Positions 44,579-52,937 of a DNA stretch of 64,000 nt are shown piece after piece (positions within the stretch are counted from its first letter, which is position 1; each line of letters opens with the position of its first letter). Under the pieces are notes generated by a model that ran no database searches, had not been told where the DNA came from, and saw nothing but the letters and a program-made list of their open reading frames with translations. The DNA is taken from contig CP053716.1 in NCBI GenBank assembly GCA_013201155.1, positions 1,612,001-1,676,000 of the forward strand, in the 5' to 3' direction. A program made the position numbers and the translations under genes. The stretch comes from Berryella wangjianweii (GTDB taxonomy: Bacteria > Actinomycetota > Coriobacteriia > Coriobacteriales > Eggerthellaceae).

Positions 44579-45790
44579 TTATTTCAGGTTGCCGCCTGCA
44601 ATCCAATCTTGATATTGCAGATGTCCTTTGTTCTTATAGGCATCGCGCGTAATAGTGATGCGCTGTACCGAGGGTGCGCCCTCTTCGAGCCAGAGCGCTC
44701 TGCAGTCGCGATATAGACGTTCGGTGGGGCCATAAGGGCAGTCTTCGAAATAGCCATCGCCTCCGAATATTTCGAGCATTTCGTCAGACACCATGCGGAC
44801 GGTGTTGATTGACTGCAGCTTGCACATCGCAGCTTTCTCGTTGATCATCGGACCATGTGGGTCGTTGTCGTAGTCGTTTGCAAAGTCGATGCACATGCAG
44901 CGCAGAGCATGGATCTCGGTTGCCATGTCAGCGATTTTTACCTTGATGGCTTGACGCGTTGCAATGGGCTTTCCAAAGGTCACGCGATCATGAGCGCGTT
45001 TAATCGACATTTCCAGCATCTTTTGCGCCATTCCCAAGTTCGATACAGCGATGTGTACACGCGAGATAGCCAGTGAGTGCATAGCAATCTCCATTCCCTG
45101 CCCCTCTTGCCCGAGCAGGAACTTAGGTTCGAGCTCTACGTTTGTGAACTTTAGTCCCGCATGGCCTGCCCCGCGACATCCCATCATGTGGGGCATGGGA
45201 ATAAGCTCGAAACCAGGCTTGTTCATGGGCACGAAGAAAGCAGACAGTCGTTCATCGCCGGTTTTGCTGGGGTCAGTCACTGCAATCACATACGAGAATT
45301 GAGAGCAATCAGTATGCGAGATCAGCCATTTCTCGCCGTTCAGTACATAGTTTCCCGCTTCATTTTTTACGGCAGTAGAGTGCAGATCGGCGCCCGTGCC
45401 GCCAGTTTTCTCGGTGAGTGCGAAGTTCGTGAATACGCTCTTATCGCAGAATTTTGGCATGTATTCCTGGCGAAGCTCCTCACAACCGTAGTCATTGAGA
45501 ATGCGCCAGTTCAAATCGGCAGCATAGTGGAGGTGCATGCGCATGCCGCCTGGCCCGCGCGAGAATTCCTCTTGCACTTGTAGAATTTCCTTCTCAGTAA
45601 AGCCCCATCCCCCGAATTCCTCCGGCAAAGCGTAACGGTACAGGTTGTGCTGCCGCGATATTTCGAAAAACTCCTCGGGAAAGCGGTTAGTTACTTCGAC
45701 CCCTCGCTGCAGCTCTTCGAAAGGCCCCTCGGTAACTTCACGAATTTCAGCCAGATAGGCCTTGAACTCTTCAGGTGAAAACTTGCACAT
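44579..45790 (-). CDS. Acyl-CoA dehydrogenase family protein, copy 2
   Basis: A 403-residue acyl-CoA dehydrogenase: ALPEEFGGWGFTEKE, TNFALTEKTGGTGADL, LNGEKWLISHTD, VTFGKPIATRQAIKVKIADMA and LEIFGGDGYFEDCP. It is only distantly similar to copies 1 and 3, so the three probably act on different intermediates. The ATG at 45790 follows GGGAGGAG; a start at 45817 is less likely. It is divergent from the crotonase gene and the two share a 237-base control region with a GGTCA-N9-AAATGT site. Confidence 0.88.
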   Translation of the reverse strand: MCKFSPEEFKAYLAEIREVTEGPFEELQRGVEVTNRFPEEFFEISRQHNLYRYALPEEFGGWGFTEKEILQVQEEFSRGPGGMRMHLHYAADLNWRILNDYGCEELRQEYMPKFCDKSVFTNFALTEKTGGTGADLHSTAVKNEAGNYVLNGEKWLISHTDCSQFSYVIAVTDPSKTGDERLSAFFVPMNKPGFELIPMPHMMGCRGAGHAGLKFTNVELEPKFLLGQEGQGMEIAMHSLAISRVHIAVSNLGMAQKMLEMSIKRAHDRVTFGKPIATRQAIKVKIADMATEIHALRCMCIDFANDYDNDPHGPMINEKAAMCKLQSINTVRMVSDEMLEIFGGDGYFEDCPYGPTERLYRDCRALWLEEGAPSVQRITITRDAYKNKGHLQYQDWIAGGNLK

Positions 45791-45846
45791 TAGGTCTCCT
45801 CCCTCGATAGTGGACATTTGCAGTTATAGCTTTGCTTCTTTTGATA

Positions 45847-45866
45847 GGTCATAACTAGCAAAATGT
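45847..45866. promoter_or_regulatory. GGTCA-N9-AAATGT site in the dehydrogenase 2 / crotonase gap
   Basis: GGTCATAACTAGCAAAATGT matches the pattern seen at 35825, 36049 and 48770. GGACATTTGC at 45812-45821 and GCAAAATGTCC at 45858-45868 also form a near-perfect inverted pair here. Confidence 0.4.
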
Positions 45867-46027
45867 CCTATAAATGATTCTAAAATCGATTCTAACTGGT
45901 ATAAGAAGTCCATCATTTTAAGAATTAGCCCGCAATAATAGCTTCTTGTCCATCGAAGGTTATTTACGCCCTCCCTAGAATCAGACCAAGGGGAAAAACC
46001 TCGCCACATGTTGAGAAAGGAATAGAG

Positions 46028-46906
46028 ATGAGCGTGTACCAGGAAAGCTATCATCTGCCCACGTTCGAGTACGACTATGAGAAGATCGCTATCGAGAAGC
46101 GCGGTCCAGTGTATGTGTGCTCGTTCAACGACGCAGGCAATCTCAACGCCATGTCTTATAAGCAGATGTCCGAGTTCAATGACTTCCTAATCAAGGTTCG
46201 CATGGATCACGAGTGTCGGGTGATTGTGCTTACGGGCGAGGGGTCCTCCTTCTGTGCGGGCTTCAACTTGAATGACCTCGCTCTTGATCCTCCTGAGGAC
46301 ATGGGTCGTATTCAGCGTGATTTTTATATCATGCAGCGTATGTGCTCTGATCAGATTGTGAACATGCGTCGCTGCGAACAGCCTATCATCGGCGCTTTGA
46401 AGGGCTATGCCGTAGGCGGCGGCCTATCCATTTCATGTGCCTGTGATATGCGTGTTCTCGGTGAGTCGTTCAAGATGAATGCGGGTTATCTGTCGATTGG
46501 CTATACGGGCACCGATATGGGTGGCGCATTCTTCCTTCCCAAGATTATCGGTTATGCGCGTGCTGCGGAGGTGCTGATGAACCCAGCGCGTCACGGAGCT
46601 CAAGAGCTGTATGAGTGGGGCTTCGCTAATCGCGTGGTGTCCGATGACGATTGCCTTAGTGTGGCTATTGAGCTGGCGGAGCAGATTTGCGCTTCGACCG
46701 CGCCTTTTGGCTTGCGTCTGACCAAGGAATGCCTACAGGCCTCGCTCGACGGCACGAGCTTCGAGAACGTCATTCGTATGGAGAATCGTAATCAGGTTCT
46801 GGCTTCCAATACGAATGACGGGATCATGGGTACGTTGAAGATGAACCCTAAGAATCGAGAGGATGTTAAGAAAAACCCCGATAAATATGCCTTCCATAAT
46901 AAATAG
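46028..46906 (+). CDS. Crotonase-fold acyl-CoA enzyme lacking both hydratase glutamates
   Basis: A 292-residue crotonase-superfamily protein: FCAGFNLNDLAL oxyanion segment, KGYAVGGGLSISCACDMRVLG and GYTGTDMGGAFFLPKIIG. By alignment in the head to rat enoyl-CoA hydratase, Glu144 falls on Ser (GGGLSIS) and Glu164 on Tyr (AGYLSIG), while an Asp stands in TDMGG. Simple water addition is therefore unlikely; an isomerase, hydrolase or other CoA reaction is more probable. The DMG-type subgroup is also common among actinobacterial paralogues. GAAAGGAATAGAG precedes the ATG. It is a single gene with its own terminator. Confidence 0.82.
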   Translation: MSVYQESYHLPTFEYDYEKIAIEKRGPVYVCSFNDAGNLNAMSYKQMSEFNDFLIKVRMDHECRVIVLTGEGSSFCAGFNLNDLALDPPEDMGRIQRDFYIMQRMCSDQIVNMRRCEQPIIGALKGYAVGGGLSISCACDMRVLGESFKMNAGYLSIGYTGTDMGGAFFLPKIIGYARAAEVLMNPARHGAQELYEWGFANRVVSDDDCLSVAIELAEQICASTAPFGLRLTKECLQASLDGTSFENVIRMENRNQVLASNTNDGIMGTLKMNPKNREDVKKNPDKYAFHNK

Positions 46907-46932
46907 GCTTTATCACTTAGGCGTTTTCTAGG

Positions 46933-46966
46933 GAGAGGTCACGGCGTTGGTCGTGACCTCTCTTTT
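46933..46966 (+). terminator. Intrinsic terminator after the crotonase gene
   Basis: GAGAGGTCACG (46933-46943) pairs with CGTGACCTCTC (46952-46962), followed by TTTT. Confidence 0.88.
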
Positions 46967-47328
46967 ATGCGCAGGCGGCGAGGTCGGCCGTCAGCGCTGA
47001 TGGGTGTCTGATGGGGTGAATAGCGTGGAGGCGCGCGCCTGGATCGTGTCTTGCTTGGGGTTACCCCTTGATGCAGCAACGTCTATTGGTGGGGCAGTGT
47101 GTTATGCAGATATCAGATTCAAGGATTTGATTAAGTGTTGAGTGCGTAAGGTGATGCGGCGAGTCTTTGGGTGCGCGAAAAGCTCAGCGCGCGGCATGAC
47201 GTCGTTTTGTGCGTTGATAAAGAAGCTATCGCCGATCTTGCCTGTCGCCCAAAGGATATGTGTGACTACGATAATGCGCGGATTAATTAATCTGGGTTTA
47301 TGTACGTTGTCATTGCCTTTCGGCGGAC

Positions 47329-47362
47329 ATAGAGAGGCCCGGTCATGACCGGGCCTCTCTAT
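47329..47362 (-). terminator. 34-bp perfect palindrome after the CoA-transferase gene
   Basis: The two 17-base arms (ATAGAGAGGCCCGGTCA and its complement) meet with no spacer. It lies 22 bases after the CoA-transferase stop in the minus direction. It has no T run, but its position fits a terminator. Confidence 0.6.
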
Positions 47363-47383
47363 CGCAGGTTTTAGGAATAATCC

Positions 47384-48694
47384 CTACCAGTTACACGGAG
47401 CTTCGCCAGTCTCCTGACGCTTCGACTTGAATACCACGTCAGGACACTCTTTGCCACGGTATACCTTAACGGCGCCGCTTTCATCTAGCTTATTAATTTG
47501 CTCGTTGGAGTAACCTATCTTCGATAGGATCTCAGCGGTGTGGTAGCCAATCGGCTTTGAGAGAATCACAGGAGGGTCTCCCGCGCTGTCGAATCGAAGA
47601 GGCGACATGGGCAGTGCCTTTTTACCGAATGCATCATATTCAACCCAGCGCAGCGAGTCGTTATCGTAGGCTTCGTCATCTTTGATGATATCGGTGTAAC
47701 GGAAGCACTTCTGGTGAGGCACTTCGTGTTCGCGCAGAATCTCGTCCCATTCTTCGAAGGTCTTGGTGGAGAAAGCCTCGCTCAACCAGCTGATGACCTC
47801 GGGTTGCTTTTGAGATGCTTTTAGAGCGGGAAGGTTGCAGGTGTCGGACTGGTCGATGTGCTCGTGCAGATTCAGAATCTCCATCATCATGTTGTAGTAT
47901 TTGTCATACTGCGGCATGCAGATGAGCATCCACTTTTCGTCCTTGGTGCGATAGGTGTTGTTAAAGGGGTTGGGAACCCTCAGTCGCGACTTCGGGTACG
48001 GGGCTCCGAACTGAGTTGCCATCACACCGATATTGCCACCCCAGATAGCGGCGCCATAAAGGTTGCACACCACCTTGTCACCTTGGCCGGTTCGGGTGCG
48101 GTTGAATAGAGCTGCAGTGATGCCCCCAGCTAGAATTGATGCAGCATTGTAGTCACCGAAAGCTTGCGGGGGGATAGCGGGCGACTGTCCGTCTTCGCGG
48201 AATACGTTTGCTACGCCGCCGCGAGCTGCCCAGCATACGGCGTCAAAGCCCGGGGTGTCTTTTTCAGGACCATACTCACCGTATCCGCGCATTTGAGCCC
48301 ACACTAGAGCCGGATACTTCTCCTTCAGTGTGGGGTAATCGAGCCCCAGCTTCACAAGGGCTCTGTCGCGCCAGTTGTTGATGAACACGTCCGCGTTAGC
48401 CAAGAGCTCGTGCATAATCTTGAGGGCATTCTCGTCCTTTAGATTTAGCGAGATCCAGTTCTTATTAGTATTATTCAGGTCGATGGTGGGATCTTCTATG
48501 TCGGTCTGATCGCAGCCGAAGCCGGGACCCTGCGTTCGCTGAGCATCACCCCAAATCGGTTCAACTTTGATAATCTCGGCTCCCATTTCAGATAGCACGC
48601 GTACCGCTGCGGGGGCGGCTACCCATTCGCAGAGTTCGACGACTTTCACGCCGTTCAGCGGCCCATAGCCGTTGAGCATTTCCGTGGTCAGCAT
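47384..48694 (-). CDS. Class III (CaiB/BaiF/FldA-type) CoA transferase
   Basis: A 436-residue family III CoA transferase: GVKVVELCEWVAAPAAVRVLSEMGAEIIKVEP at the N-terminus and the catalytic aspartate in PGFDAVCWAARGG (about residue 150), where the aspartyl-CoA anhydride forms. Members move CoA between carboxylic acids, for example crotonobetaine/carnitine (CaiB), bile acids (BaiF) and phenyllactate/cinnamate (FldA). It would conserve the thioester energy first spent by the ligase. AAGGAAGGGG precedes the ATG. It is divergent from acyl-CoA dehydrogenase 3. Confidence 0.9.
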   Translation of the reverse strand: MLTTEMLNGYGPLNGVKVVELCEWVAAPAAVRVLSEMGAEIIKVEPIWGDAQRTQGPGFGCDQTDIEDPTIDLNNTNKNWISLNLKDENALKIMHELLANADVFINNWRDRALVKLGLDYPTLKEKYPALVWAQMRGYGEYGPEKDTPGFDAVCWAARGGVANVFREDGQSPAIPPQAFGDYNAASILAGGITAALFNRTRTGQGDKVVCNLYGAAIWGGNIGVMATQFGAPYPKSRLRVPNPFNNTYRTKDEKWMLICMPQYDKYYNMMMEILNLHEHIDQSDTCNLPALKASQKQPEVISWLSEAFSTKTFEEWDEILREHEVPHQKCFRYTDIIKDDEAYDNDSLRWVEYDAFGKKALPMSPLRFDSAGDPPVILSKPIGYHTAEILSKIGYSNEQINKLDESGAVKVYRGKECPDVVFKSKRQETGEAPCNW

Positions 48695-49068
48695 CGGTTC
48701 CCCTTCCTTACGGGTAGGTAGGCTTTTGAACTGTGTCGATAATCACATTGAGAACTGTACTCCTTCTATGGTCAAATTTTAGTAAATGTCTAGTTATACG
48801 GAGCGTAAATTACCCTGCTACTCTCTAAGTAGAGAGTAGATTGCATGTCTCACGGTCAAAATAAGAATGATGACTGATCATGGACACACATTTTTGCAAA
48901 TATGTGGATAGCGTTCATGGTGACGATCGGTGAAACTAATCCACTGCTTTAACGAAGGAATTTCACGGGAGCATATGGAGGCAATCTATTTTTATGGGTC
49001 CCGTATGAATTGTTTCGGGATACGCTGTATCAGAGAGCTGTGGAATAAGTTGCAGAAGGTGGTCGGGC
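48695..49068. promoter_or_regulatory. Divergent control region between the CoA transferase and dehydrogenase 3 genes
   Basis: 374 AT-rich bases without a gene. They contain GGTCAAATTTTAGTAAATGT (48770-48789), a second GGTCAAAATAAGAATG at 48854, and the perfect inverted repeat CTACTCTCT-AAGT-AGAGAGTAG (48818-48839). Confidence 0.55.
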
Positions 49069-50226
49069 ATGTACAGAGATTTGAACGATAATCAGCGACA
49101 GCTGAGAGATATCTTTTCTGAGCTTGGGGCTCGTCACTTTACGAATGAAACCGTGAAGCAGTGGTGCAGCGGCCAGGGTCTTCCTGATGAGGTGGTGCGC
49201 GACTTTGTCGATGCCTTGTTTTCTTTTCGCCACCTTAGGCGTGAGAATCACTTTAAGTTCTTTGACCTTACGTCACGCTGCATCATGCTTGATGAGTTGT
49301 CGTATTGTTCGGGGAGCACGCTCCCGTTTCAGCACGAGCTCTTCAATTTGCAGCTTATGGAGGATTTCTCAGGGGACGATTTATTTGAGCAAGTGTTGAG
49401 TGACTATCATCAATCTGCCCGCGTGATGTTTGCTACGGCTATTTCTGATAAGGGGTCGGGATCGGACACCATGGCCATGGAGTCATCGGTAGAGACGATT
49501 GACGGAAAGATTATCCTCAATGGTGATAAATCGTACGTGTTCAATGGTGAGTACGCTTCCTCTGTTTTAGTTGCCGCTATCGACCGCGATAATCACGAGC
49601 CAAGCAAGTATCCTCATCTGTCATTGTGGCTGGTTCCTAGTCAGCTTCCAGGCATGGCTGCCTTTCCCATTGAGAAAGTCGGTCAGGCCATGATTCCATT
49701 GGCTTCTATGCGCTTTAGGAATGTCGAGCTTGATTCGCAGTGGAGGCTCGACGTGCGCAAATGTACTTTCCAGAAGCTGTTTCGTCTTTTGGAGAGCGGG
49801 CGTCTTTTGATATGCGCATCGTGCGTAGGTCTAGCGCGGGCCGCTATGCATGATGCTGTGCGAGAAGCGTCGCGACAGCGTTTTGGCCAACCGATTCATG
49901 AGTTTCAGCAAATCGGTCAAATGCTTACCGATATGGAGGTGCGCTTGGCAAACATGACGCACCTACTCTACCGCGCTGCGCAAGCTGTCGATGACGATAA
50001 TCCTGATCGCCGTCTTTTGGTGGCACTTGCTAAACGATATATTCCCATGACGGCGACATCAGTTGCCAGTGATGCCATGCAGATTTTGGGCGGCATGGGT
50101 TATACCGAGCTCTCACGAACCTCACGTATCTGGCGAGATTGTCGTGGTAATCAAATTGCGGAGGGAACTGATCAGATTATGGTGCGCGTCGCAACGCCGC
50201 TCATTGTCGATAAATATCAGGGGTAG
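49069..50226 (+). CDS. Acyl-CoA dehydrogenase family protein, copy 3
   Basis: A 385-residue acyl-CoA dehydrogenase: MFATAISDKGSGSDTMAMES, LNGDKSYVFNG, RFGQPIHEFQQIGQMLTDMEVRLANM and AMQILGGMGYTELSRTSRIWRDCRGNQIAEGTDQIM. The C-terminal part resembles CaiA-like enzymes and copy 1. The ATG at 49069 has AGAAGGTGG upstream. It is transcribed away from the CoA transferase, probably from the shared control region. Confidence 0.87.
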   Translation: MYRDLNDNQRQLRDIFSELGARHFTNETVKQWCSGQGLPDEVVRDFVDALFSFRHLRRENHFKFFDLTSRCIMLDELSYCSGSTLPFQHELFNLQLMEDFSGDDLFEQVLSDYHQSARVMFATAISDKGSGSDTMAMESSVETIDGKIILNGDKSYVFNGEYASSVLVAAIDRDNHEPSKYPHLSLWLVPSQLPGMAAFPIEKVGQAMIPLASMRFRNVELDSQWRLDVRKCTFQKLFRLLESGRLLICASCVGLARAAMHDAVREASRQRFGQPIHEFQQIGQMLTDMEVRLANMTHLLYRAAQAVDDDNPDRRLLVALAKRYIPMTATSVASDAMQILGGMGYTELSRTSRIWRDCRGNQIAEGTDQIMVRVATPLIVDKYQG

Positions 50227-50636
50227 GATTTTCGTCGCGTTTTCGAGGCTTTTCAGAAGGGTCGGGCCTTCGCACCAAGCGTCGTAATGCCGCTCTGGCT
50301 CCGTCCACCATGCGCTTATATAGACGTCCCTAATCGTTTTGTCGCGTCGCTCTCTCAGAGGTGCGCATGATTGCTGGAGCGTTTAAACGCTGGGCGTTAA
50401 GTGAGGGTGAGAGTGGCGACTCTGTTCAAATCGCGCTCTCGTCAAGACTGCTTTCGATGGCGTCTACTAATTCATTAAATCATATTACTCCCCATATTTA
50501 AAAATCTGGGGAGTAATTAAGGGCACAAACTGGCATTTGTCCCTTTGTTGCCATGGTGTTACCCCATGATAATTGAGACACCGAGATAGAAATGAGGAAA
50601 GATATTTATTTGGGAGTAAGTTAAAGGAGGAAGCTC
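50227..50636. other. Intergenic region before the MFS transporter gene
   Basis: 410 bases without a gene but with several symmetric elements: AGCGTTTAAACGCT (50378-50391), a perfect 14-bp palindrome; ATTACTCCCCA/TGGGGAGTAAT (50484-50517); and GGGCACAAA pairing with TTTGTCCC (50521-50543) with one bulge. Confidence 0.55.
50484..50517. promoter_or_regulatory. 11-bp perfect inverted repeat upstream of the MFS gene
   Basis: ATTACTCCCCA (50484-50494) and TGGGGAGTAAT (50507-50517) flank 12 AT-rich bases. No T run follows, so an operator or leader hairpin for the transporter gene is as likely as a terminator. Confidence 0.5.
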
Positions 50637-51908
50637 GTGAACGCATCGGTGGCGAAAGAAAGCATGAGTTTGCGACACATGCTCATCGTGGTAACGGGAG
50701 TCATGATCACATTTGGCTGCTCGGCTTTGTGTTTCTCAACGTGGGGGTCGTTCCAGCCTGTGGTTGCGACGTCGTTGGGCATCGAGAAAACAGCGTTTGC
50801 TCTGTACGTCACTATTATGTACCTGGCTATGACGGTGGCCTCACCCTTCGCGGGAAAACTTTTGCAGACGGTGGATGCTCGTATCTTGCTGAGTATCTGT
50901 GCATGTTTGGTGGGCGGTGCCTTCTTCCTCATGAGTGTCGCGCCGTCGATCGAGTGGTTCTATGTTGCCGGGGCCTTGCTGGGTGCGGGTGAGGTTGTTC
51001 TGCTTTGGCTAGCAGTTCCTACGCTTATTAATAATTGGTTCGTCGAGCGCGGCGGCTTCTTTATCGGCATCTGCATGTGCATGACTGGCGTGGGTGGCGC
51101 GGTGTGGAACGCAGTGTTTACGGCTCTGGTGGCCAATGGGATGGATTTCCATGAGATTTATCGCATCTGGGCTATCATCGCTCTCGTCACCTCGTTGCCG
51201 TTCACGCTTTTTGCGGTTCGCACGCGTCCTCAGGATATCGGTCTTCTGCCTTACGGCGCTTCCGCTGGCCAGGGCGCCGCTGCGGCTAAGCCACGAGGTC
51301 TCAGTGTGAAGGCCGCAATGAAGTCTCCTGTGTTCTACGCCATTTGTCTTTTTGCAGGTCTGATTAATATCGCGATTCTCATTGCAATGCAATTCCCCTC
51401 GTATGCTCGTTCCCTTACCGATGTGGCTTTCGATGTGGTTGTCGTCGGCGGCGTTATGGCAACTGTCATGATGGTTGGTCAGGCTATAGCAAAGGTTGCC
51501 TTGGGCGGCCTTGCTGACAGGAACGCACGTGGAACCTTGCTGTTTGCATTTAGCTGCGGCATCATCGGCATCTTGCTGTGTTGGTTTGGTTTTGCGTCGG
51601 AGTATCTGCTGTACTCTGGGGCTTTTATTTTCGGCTTCATGTATGCCACTGCGGTTACTTTGGTGCCGATTATGGTTCGTCAGATCTTCGGTACGCGGGA
51701 GTATTCACTGATTTACTCGCGTATCAGTTCAGTCTTCAATCTGGTCGCTTCGTTTGCGGCACTAATCTGGGCTGGCATTCAACAGTCGGCGTTCGGCTTC
51801 AATGGCGTGTTTGTGGCTGGCATCGCAATGCTCGTTGTGGTTCTACTGATTGGCCTGTATTGCTTCTCTCAGCAGAGGTCTATCGTGTCGCGCTGGACTG
51901 AGGAGTAG
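50637..51908 (+). CDS. MFS transporter (oxalate/formate antiporter-like)
   Basis: A 423-residue major facilitator protein with 12 predicted spans: FGCSALCFSTWGSFQPVVATSLGIEK near the start, the cytoplasmic loop motif GLADRNARG in the second half, and an Ala-rich central loop. It resembles OFA/BaiG-like carriers of organic anions. It is the only transporter of the island and probably brings in the acid used by the CoA ligase. AAAGGAGG stands 7 bases before the GTG. A strong terminator follows. Confidence 0.87.
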   Translation: MNASVAKESMSLRHMLIVVTGVMITFGCSALCFSTWGSFQPVVATSLGIEKTAFALYVTIMYLAMTVASPFAGKLLQTVDARILLSICACLVGGAFFLMSVAPSIEWFYVAGALLGAGEVVLLWLAVPTLINNWFVERGGFFIGICMCMTGVGGAVWNAVFTALVANGMDFHEIYRIWAIIALVTSLPFTLFAVRTRPQDIGLLPYGASAGQGAAAAKPRGLSVKAAMKSPVFYAICLFAGLINIAILIAMQFPSYARSLTDVAFDVVVVGGVMATVMMVGQAIAKVALGGLADRNARGTLLFAFSCGIIGILLCWFGFASEYLLYSGAFIFGFMYATAVTLVPIMVRQIFGTREYSLIYSRISSVFNLVASFAALIWAGIQQSAFGFNGVFVAGIAMLVVVLLIGLYCFSQQRSIVSRWTEE

Positions 51909-51928
51909 CTTCGCATAGGTTCTTTTGT

Positions 51929-51960
51929 AAGGAGGCGAGTCGCACGACTCGCCTCCTTTG
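51929..51960 (+). terminator. Terminator after the MFS gene
   Basis: AAGGAGGCGAGTCG (51929-51942) pairs with CGACTCGCCTCCTT (51945-51958). Confidence 0.8.
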
Positions 51961-52132
51961 CTGTGTCGCGATTGTTAATCGCCACAGCTCTGCTTGCGGG
52001 CGGGGATCCGTTCCCGTAAAGGAATCCTTATCGAGCGCCCTTTTTCCAGGCTGTAGTCGAGACACGGCATCTGATGGTCATTTTGCTTGATGGCTTCCTG
52101 TTGGCGGGCTCAGCGACGTTCGCAATTAAAGC

Positions 52133-52561
52133 TTATTGACTGGATTTTGAAATCTTTTGAACTTCTCTCTCGCGACGCTTCTCTTCAAGTCGTGAAAGGG
52201 GCACGATTTTTGTCAATATCTCTCCTTCTGAAATTACGTCGCCGTCGTCGTCAAACGCAACGCAATACCAGAATTGCTTGCCGTCTTCCTGATGCGATAG
52301 GGTGGCGCTTCCGTGGAGGATTCCGCTTTTGCCGCTCTTGCGATGTCGGATGTGGATGTCAATCCCGAATGGAAGCTCTTTGCTGAAGTCGGTGTTATTT
52401 TCGGCTCCTTTGCTGGCAAGCGACTCGAGGAATGAGATGGTGGCGCCGCCATGCAAGAATCCATGGGGCTGGTGAACCTCGGGTGTTATTGGCATGATTC
52501 CTTCAACCACGTCACGCTCGCTTCGGGTGAATGAGATGCCAAGGTTCTCTACGAATGCCAC
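52133..52561 (-). CDS. PaaI/hotdog-fold acyl-CoA thioesterase
   Basis: A 142-residue hotdog protein: VAFVENLGISFTRSERDVVEG, the family signature HQPHGFLHGGATISFLESLAS (about residues 29-49) and a central strand with GIDIHIRHRKSGKSG. PaaI-type thioesterases release CoA from aromatic or medium-chain thioesters. The GTG at 52561 is chosen for the site AAAGGAGG four bases upstream; a longer frame to 52726 lacks one. It lies at the right end of the low-GC island and would complete a CoA-dependent pathway by freeing the product. Confidence 0.8.
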   Translation of the reverse strand: MAFVENLGISFTRSERDVVEGIMPITPEVHQPHGFLHGGATISFLESLASKGAENNTDFSKELPFGIDIHIRHRKSGKSGILHGSATLSHQEDGKQFWYCVAFDDDGDVISEGEILTKIVPLSRLEEKRREREVQKISKSSQ

Positions 52562-52937
52562 AGGACCTCCTTTATCGGATAGTGGTACGTATGCCCGCCA
52601 TGAGTGTATCGGTGTAAAGTGCCACATTATCTGCAGCAAGATGATTGGGTACCCAGAAGCAATAAATTGGGTATCTCGCTGACTCTCTTGTATCTGGATG
52701 CGACGCGCGCATGAGGTGTTATGCAAGCTGTCGACAACCTGAATTCTTCGTGCTCTGGGCGCGCTGCATGTCCTTCATCCAAAAACTTTACCCAGCTCAT
52801 AAGTGCTTTTCTGTGCCCGAATCCAGCAAAGTTCCCTGCGGGGCGCCCGTGTCTACCGTATCTCTGGGTTACAATAAAGGCAGATTAGGGGGGCAAATCG
52901 CACCTCGCACTCTCACCTCAGCTGCTTAGGAGGAACC
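52562..52937. other. Intergenic region at the right edge of the island
   Basis: 376 bases with no gene. TACAAT at 52870-52875 may be the -10 box of the stress-protein gene. Composition returns to GC-rich across this gap; no integrase or tRNA gene marks the edge. Confidence 0.45.

Larger units (their letters stand above)
46907..47383. other. Intergenic region between the crotonase and CoA-transferase genes
   Basis: 477 bases between convergent genes: the crotonase terminator on the left and the CoA-transferase hairpin on the right. A 68-codon frame (47142-47348) between them has no recognisable sequence. Confidence 0.5.

Noticed and set aside
47142-47348. 68-codon frame between the crotonase and CoA-transferase genes
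   Set aside because: Runs into the terminator palindrome; composition not protein-like.
36090-52561. A bile-acid 7-dehydroxylation (bai) operon
   Set aside because: The ligase, CoA transferase, flavoenzyme and transporter families match, but BaiE dehydratase and BaiA dehydrogenase are absent and acyl-CoA dehydrogenases are added.
36090-52561. A carnitine (cai) operon
   Set aside because: No CaiT antiporter or CaiE, the crotonase lacks CaiD-type glutamates, and the gene order differs.
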